A DNA stretch of 64,000 nt from Haliotis asinina (taxonomy: Eukaryota; Mollusca; Gastropoda; Lepetellida; Haliotidae). The first letter of the stretch is position 1. Each line of letters begins with the position of its first letter. The notes beneath the pieces were generated by a model. That model was not told the DNA's origin. It saw only the letters and a program-made list of their open reading frames with translations, and did no database searches. The position numbers were made by a program, and so were the translations under genes. Shown here in pieces: positions 59,110-64,000 of this stretch. Where the stretch lies: the NCBI RefSeq assembly GCF_037392515.1, contig NC_090285.1, forward strand, positions 1,615,501-1,679,500, in the 5' to 3' direction.

Positions 59110-60450
59110 TCCTGTTCCCTCTCACATACACAGATACCGTATGCCCTGTCACATCTATAGACACCAAGTTCCCTGTCACATACACAGATACACAGTTTCC
59201 TTGTCACACACATACACGCTGTTCTCTGTCACCTACACACACACCCTGTTCCTTGTCACATACACTGACACCAAGTTGCCTGTCACATGCATACACATCC
59301 TATTTTCTATCATATACACCGACACCGTTTTGCCTGTCACAAACACAGACACATTGTTCCCTGCCACATGCATAGACTCGTGTTCCCTGTCACATACACA
59401 GAAACGATATTCCATCTCCCATACACAGACACTGACATAAACTCTCATAAACTGACACACTGTCCCTTGTCACATACACAGACATTCTGGTCCCAGTCAC
59501 ATGTGCAGAACACGCTGTTCTCTGTTAGATACAAACACCCTGTTGCCTGTCACATTCACAGACACCCTGTTCCCTCTGTCTTACCCATACACCCTTTCGC
59601 TGCAACGCACACTGACACCCCTTTCCCTGTCACAGACACCATATTTCCTGTCATACACAGAAACACCCTGTTCCCTGTCATACATACAGACACCCTGTTC
59701 CGTATCACATGTACACTGTTCTCTGTCACATGTACAGACACACTGTTCCCTGTCTCAAACACAGACACCCTGTTCCCTGTTACATACACAGTCGCCGTTC
59801 CCTGATACACACAGAGAACCCTATTCACTGTCCCATACACACACACCATGTTCCCTGTCACATGTACAGACACCATGTTCCCTGAAACATATAGTGACAC
59901 CCTGTCCATTGTCACATGCACAGACATCCTCTTCCCTGTCACATACAAGGGCAAAATGGTCCCCGTCACATACACATTCACCCCGTTTCCTGTTCAATGT
60001 CCAGCGCACACACACCCTGTTCCATATCAGATACACAGACACCCTGTTCTCTGAAAGATACACTGACAGATGTTGCTAGTCACATACATAAACACCCTGT
60101 TCCCTCTCACATACACAGACACCCAGATCCTATTTACATACAGAGATACCCCTTTTGCAGTTACATACACGGACACCCTCTTGCTTGTTATATACACAGA
60201 CACCCTGTTCCCTCTCACATACACAGACACTCTGATCCTTGTTACATACAGTGATACCTTTATCCCTGTTACATACACGGACACCCTCGTGCTCGTTGCA
60301 TACACAGACACCATGTTCCCTGCATGCATAGATAGCGTGTTCCCTTTCACAGATACATACACCATGTTCCCTGTCACATACACAGACACTCTGCCCCCTG
60401 TAACATGCATAGATACCCTGTTACCTTTCACAGATACAGACACTCTATTC
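59110..60450. repeat. 27-bp minisatellite (about 49 copies)
   Basis: Unit ACACAGACACCCTGTTCCCT then GTCACAT, highly diverged between copies. It yields many overlapping frames on both strands (repeats of TDTLFPVTY or CDREHGVCV type) that are not genes. Confidence 0.9.
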
Positions 60451-60474
60451 CCCTTGTAACACATTCACGATCAT

Positions 60475-60575
60475 AGTTAGGCAATATAGAAACTATTTGT
60501 CACCTTCATACTTAAGTAATATAGAAACTATTTGTCACCTTCATACTTAAGTAATATAGAAACTATTTGTCACCT
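60475..60575. repeat. 35-bp short tandem repeat (three copies)
   Basis: AATATAGAAACTATTTGTCA then CCTTCATACTTAAGT, nearly identical copies. Confidence 0.85.
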
Positions 60576-60980
60576 TGAAGTCATTTCAAATTGACAGCTA
60601 TCTGCAACAAAACATACACAGTAGAACAAAATCGCATCTTATTTTATATTCTGTGGCTAACATTAAAGTAGCAAACACGCAGAGTATGTTCCAGTGCTGT
60701 TATACAGATTAGCTGCAGATCAACGCAGGGACATCATGAGATGTGTCGATAGCTGTTGTATCCCACCTGTTGTCGGTAACAACAGTTTCCTACAAAGGGC
60801 CGAGGTGTTACAATCAATACAACCACCAAAGATACCTAACACCTCGTTACCTGACACAAAATCAGCATTTGTTACGGTTGGCTCACATCCGGGTAGACCA
60901 GAGTGTTAACTGCACCATGACGCACGGAAATCAGAAGCCGGTGTGACACCTCCAACCAGTCCCTGCCCCAGTCCCTCCGC

Positions 60981-60987
60981 TATATAG
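60981..60987 (+). promoter_or_regulatory. TATA box of the plus-strand EF-hand gene
   Basis: CGCTATATAGGCGCC context. A leader exon of about 30 bases would end at TTA then GTGAGT (donor at 61041). Splicing to the acceptor at 61669 places the ATG five bases into the second exon. Confidence 0.55.
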
Positions 60988-61673
60988 GCGCCTAATACCC
61001 CTGGACAGATGACTGGTTGACGGTACGTCCACACTAGTTAGTGAGTATGCTTTTCAATATATCATTCATGCCTGCCTCGTTTGAAACACTTATGTTACAA
61101 ACCATCATACGTGTGGGAGTATCGTGTCCTTAAAGTCCTGGATGCAGAAGGGGGTTTGCGTTATTGTTGAATTTGGTTGTTGTTTTGGGCTTTTGTTGCT
61201 GTTCGGGTGTTTTTCTTTGATTATTTTTGTTGTTGTTTGTTTGGGTGCGAGAGGTGTTTTCTGTTTCTTGCGCACATTTTCGTGAGGTTTGGAAAGTGAA
61301 CGTTGTGCGAGAAATGTCCTGGATCTCCCAACGGACCTAACATTACACAAACATATTTTACCCTATTACACAGTTTGCAGTACAATATACTTCGCCGATT
61401 TTTTTAAAACAGAAATAGGCACAATTTTGATTTGCGTTAAAAACAGTAAATTTCTCCGTTTCCTATTGTCCACCAATATAAGCACTGTGCAACAACTTTT
61501 TCAGTTTGGTATTTGCTATCAAGAGGATATCAAATGACTATTATGAATTTCTGATGCTAGAGCTTTGAGCATGCACCAACACATGGTGCATATCATTATC
61601 ATTAAGCACGTCCGTATATGAAACTGGTGGCAAGTTCATCTCATGGACCCTTGGTTGATATATTGCAGGTACA

Positions 61674-61843
61674 ATGAATCTGCTCCCGGTGCTGCTGCTG
61701 TTTTCGATGTTGATGTTGCTGCCGCAAGTCGACTCATTCAGATGGCGGCGTTGGAGACGATTCCTGAAACCGGCAATACAATTGGGTCGCACGTACTTGC
61801 CCAAAATACACCGTGGGATAAAGACCGGGTGTAATTTGTACAG
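61674..61843 (+). CDS. Secreted EF-hand protein (plus strand), exon 1: signal peptide and Arg/Trp-rich segment
   Basis: The start at 61674 follows the acceptor TGATATATTGCAG by a few bases. It encodes a signal peptide (NLLPVLLLFSMLMLLPQ), then FRWRRWRRFLKPAIQLG, RTYLPKIHRGIKTGCNLY plus AG, and ends in phase 2 at GTAACG. The alignment with the minus-strand paralogue is clear over GIK-x-GC-x-LYR. The cationic part is shorter here (about 35 against 50 residues) but keeps the W-R-R-x-W pattern. An overlapping frame (61643-61834) is a shadow. Confidence 0.8.
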
Positions 61844-62593
61844 GTAACGTATTTGTATGGTAGTCTGTGTTACCTCGAGAATAGCTGTATTTGGAGAGTG
61901 TTCCAAAGCAAGGACATCGACATTACACAAGGGTGTCTATTGCACGGGGGCGACAGGTTCCGTCCTATACCAGGAATGGTGTTGTGCATGACGGTAAAAG
62001 AAACTCACAGAGGGCAAACTCTGTCAGCAGCTTGTGTAGGCGGCGGATGCGATCACCAGGTTGAGCAGGAAACCCGTCGCTAACACCAGTCCTGATGTCA
62101 TCACGGAATGCCAGGGATCCGCTCACATGACTTTCACCCCTAATTTTAGGGGGATATCGCTTTATTGATTTCATTTACGTCTGCGACAGATGGTCTCCGA
62201 GTTTCGTTATAAATTCAGAAGCACTTGTCAGTTTGGTTTTCGCCTCACTCACCTTATACAATTACAAGATACCCACGTTTAGCAGGAAAATGCCCACCTC
62301 GTCAAGCATGCAGTTAACCCCCGTGCGATGTTGCCGAAAATGACACTGAATATTTTGGATGGTATGAGCCATGTGTATTTTGCAGTACTAAACCAATACG
62401 CAGTTGTCTTTATTTGTCAGTCGGTCTGACGAGGTAGTCTTAAAGATAAAGAATTTAGTCTTGGCAACGAAGATGTGGGTTCGGATCCCCACAGTGGTAC
62501 AATGTATGAATCCCATTTCCGACGTACTGGAATATTGTTAATGCCAAACTCACCCACTGACTCATCTCTGAACTGAATGGTTCTGCGCTACAG
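61844..62593 (+). other. Intron of the plus-strand EF-hand gene
   Basis: 750 bp, phase 2; the acceptor TTCTGCGCTACAG ends at 62593. It contains a diverged SINE at 62436-62562 close to the acceptor. Confidence 0.7.
62436..62562 (+). mobile_element. tRNA-derived SINE, diverged
   Basis: GGGTTCGGATCCCCACAGTG and GGTACAATGTATGAATCCCA correspond to the B box and middle of the 1978 SINE; the tail ACTCACCCACTGACTC is decayed. Confidence 0.7.
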
Positions 62594-62733
62594 GACGTAC
62601 GTCGGTCGCCAAGCAGAACTCCTGGACACCAACAAAGATGGGCGCGTAGACAGGTCCGAGGCTGCCAACTATCTTGGGGTGGATCACGAGGACGAAGAAC
62701 TTCACGATTTCATGGACAAGGCTGATTTCAAAC
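62594..62733 (+). CDS. Secreted EF-hand protein (plus strand), exon 2: first EF-hand
   Basis: 140 bases, phase 2 in, phase 1 out (GTGAGT). It encodes TYVGRQAELLDTNKDGRVDR and on to FMDKADFK; the loop D-T-N-K-D-G-R-V-D-R-S-E has all canonical calcium ligands. Identical length and phases to the exon at 52251-52390. Confidence 0.85.
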
Positions 62734-62849
62734 GTGAGTACCTCCGCTTGACGTTCACCATACATTGATCCAGTGGTAGGTAGGGAGGTAGGTAAGGTTT
62801 TAGGACCTTGGGCCTTAAAAGGCCTATATGCACCCAACACTTAACAAAC

Positions 62850-63145
62850 AGTTAAATTCTTTCCCAGCCAAATTACGTCGTACGTATCCGTTTAAACGAG
62901 GACGTCTAATACAGCACTTTGTATGCAACCATACATTAAATTATCATACATTAGATAAGTATTGCGTTCAGTGTAAAATTGGTTTTGGTTTTATTAAGCA
63001 CAATGTCTTTATGAGCATTACGTGGGTTTTCATGAGCTGGACATTCAACGAGGTAGTGCTGAGCTGTTTCTGGGCAGTGTAAGTTACAGCTTTGTCGATC
63101 CAGTCTACTAAAGGGCGACGGATTACCTTGTGGAATAATTATCAT
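62850..63145 (-). mobile_element. LINE-like 3' fragment (zinc-knuckle region) in the EF-hand intron
   Basis: The minus strand reads SRLDRQSCNLHCPETAQHYL then VECPAHENPR, with a C-x3-C-x7-H-x4-C motif like the C-terminal cysteine motif after the reverse transcriptase of many LINEs. Only this tail is present. It is too short to assign a clade. Confidence 0.4.
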
Positions 63146-63369
63146 TTAGCATTGCTTTGGAAAGAATGAAAAGGTCATTACGCCATTGCTGCTCTCTTTA
63201 AACAGATTAACGTTCTGAATAGATAAAAGATTCAAATCTTAGAAAAGGCATTTAGATGCAAGACTCGTTTGTATTTCGGTTTAGAATCGGAGTATCTGGG
63301 TTACGTTATATTGTGGCTTGTGTCTAAAACTCAGCTCACTATCTCAGTTGACTCCCGTGTGCATTGCAG

Positions 63370-63438
63370 GCGACGGTATAGTGGACTTGGACGAGTTCCT
63401 GGATGCCGCCATCATGGCACAAGCCCAGAAGGAACATC
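63370..63438 (+). CDS. Secreted EF-hand protein (plus strand), exon 3: second EF-hand
   Basis: 69 bases after the acceptor CCGTGTGCATTGCAG, ending at GTAAGT. With the split Arg codon it reads RDGIVDLDEFLDAAIMAQAQ; the loop D-F-K-R-D-G-I-V-D-L-D-E mirrors the minus-strand paralogue, again with Lys at position 3. The exon leaves in phase 1, so at least one more exon is expected; I cannot find it before the window ends. Confidence 0.8.
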
Positions 63439-63529
63439 GTAAGTTGTTTCTATAGGCCCAGTTCTGATCAAAAGCTATATGTAACTACAATGGTTACGAG
63501 TTATCCTACACGGGCTACGGATTAGGGTC

Positions 63530-63840
63530 AGAATTAGTTTTGGAACGAACATATTCTTTAGGGTTTACGCATAGGTTTTCGTATTGTTTATAGTTTGGGT
63601 TGGAGTTAGGTTAATGGCGGACATATTTTATAGGGTATACGGTTAGGGTTAGAATTAGGTTAGGGCGGACATATTTTATAGGGTTTATGGATAGGGTTAC
63701 AATTAACTTAGGGGCGGACATATTCTTTAGGGTTTACGGTTAGGGTTAGAGTTAGGCTACGGGGAGGACATATTTTGTAGGGTTTACCGTTAGGGATTGA
63801 ATTAAGTTAGGTGTGGACATATTTACAGGCATTTCGGGTT
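63530..63840. repeat. About 50-bp tandem repeat with TTAGGG-like motifs
   Basis: Five to six diverged units of GGACATATTTTATAGGGTTT then ACGGTTAGGGTTAGAATTAG. GTTAGGGTTAG occurs in several units but never as a long pure run, so it is not telomeric. It lies in the following intron of the EF-hand gene if that gene continues. Confidence 0.8.
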
Positions 63841-64000
63841 AGGGTTGAAAGTGATATTATACAAAGCTCCTGATAAACTATGTTTGGGTATATCCTGAGG
63901 CACAAAACATGTTATGTATCGTTCCTGGGATGGAGATCAGGTGGAAAGAGTGGCTTCCGGGTACACACACTGGACACTTGACACCTTATTGTGGAGGCCT

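Noticed and set aside
59046-60464. Overlapping Thr/Cys-rich frames on both strands
   Set aside because: By-products of the diverged 27-bp minisatellite.
61643-61834. 63-residue frame starting MDPWLIYCRYNES
   Set aside because: Crosses the intron acceptor at 61669 and uses a different frame from the signal-peptide exon, which is supported by its paralogue.
1-64000. LTR retroelement, Polinton or endogenous virus
   Set aside because: No long terminal repeats, capsid, envelope, integrase or viral polymerase motifs were seen on either strand; only DNA transposon, SINE and small LINE-type or Penelope-type fragments.

Overview
The window looks like nuclear DNA of a marine gastropod mollusc, plausibly an abalone (Haliotis). 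This is inferred from eukaryotic gene structure (GT-AG introns, TATA boxes), from tRNA-derived SINEs ending in ACTCACTCACTC tails of the kind known from abalone, and from the density of minisatellites and Tc1-like debris. No bacterial-style operon, rRNA, functional tRNA or CRISPR array was seen. Real genes cover only a small part. Most long open frames are by-products of tandem repeats whose unit length is a multiple of three.

Genes. (1) A tandem family of aerolysin-type (ETX/MTX2-like) beta-pore-forming proteins lies on the + strand: three intact-looking single-coding-exon genes at 36710-37492, 43377-44138 and 49049-49822, and a broken fossil copy at 2737-3511. Each coding exon starts a few bases after a splice acceptor, and a non-coding 5' exon behind a TATA box can be proposed for each. 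None has a signal peptide. (2) A two-exon, minus-strand gene (15168 to 5430) encodes a secreted mucin-like protein of about 2249 residues. It has a signal peptide, a beta-rich N-terminal domain, about 109 Ser/Thr-rich 11-residue repeats, two further repeat classes, a Thr/Pro stalk and a basic C-terminal domain. Its 3-kb intron is almost filled by a 45-bp minisatellite. (3) Two paralogous small secreted EF-hand genes, one on the minus strand (53481 to about 51687) and one on the plus strand (from 61674, running off or near the right end), share exon lengths and intron phases. Both join an Arg/Trp-rich cationic segment to a pair of EF-hands.

Layout. 1-3.5 kb: minisatellite, SINE, aerolysin-like fossil. 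5-15.2 kb: mucin gene. 15.2-36 kb: essentially gene-free, with a TTAA-flanked 2-kb TIR element (18241-20197), a 68-bp satellite (24.85-27.25 kb), a 39-bp satellite with 113-bp higher-order periodicity (30.0-31.0 kb), a 272-bp tandem duplication and a Tc1 remnant. 36-50 kb: the intact aerolysin-like genes, separated by 37-, 29- and 36-bp minisatellites and tRNA-cored inverted-repeat elements. 51.6-64 kb: the two EF-hand genes around Tc1-like remnants, a retroelement fragment and a 27-bp array.

Together the genes suggest, by inference only, an epithelial, mucus or defence setting: pore-forming proteins, a secreted mucin, and cationic calcium-binding secreted proteins. No regulatory link between them can be shown from sequence alone.
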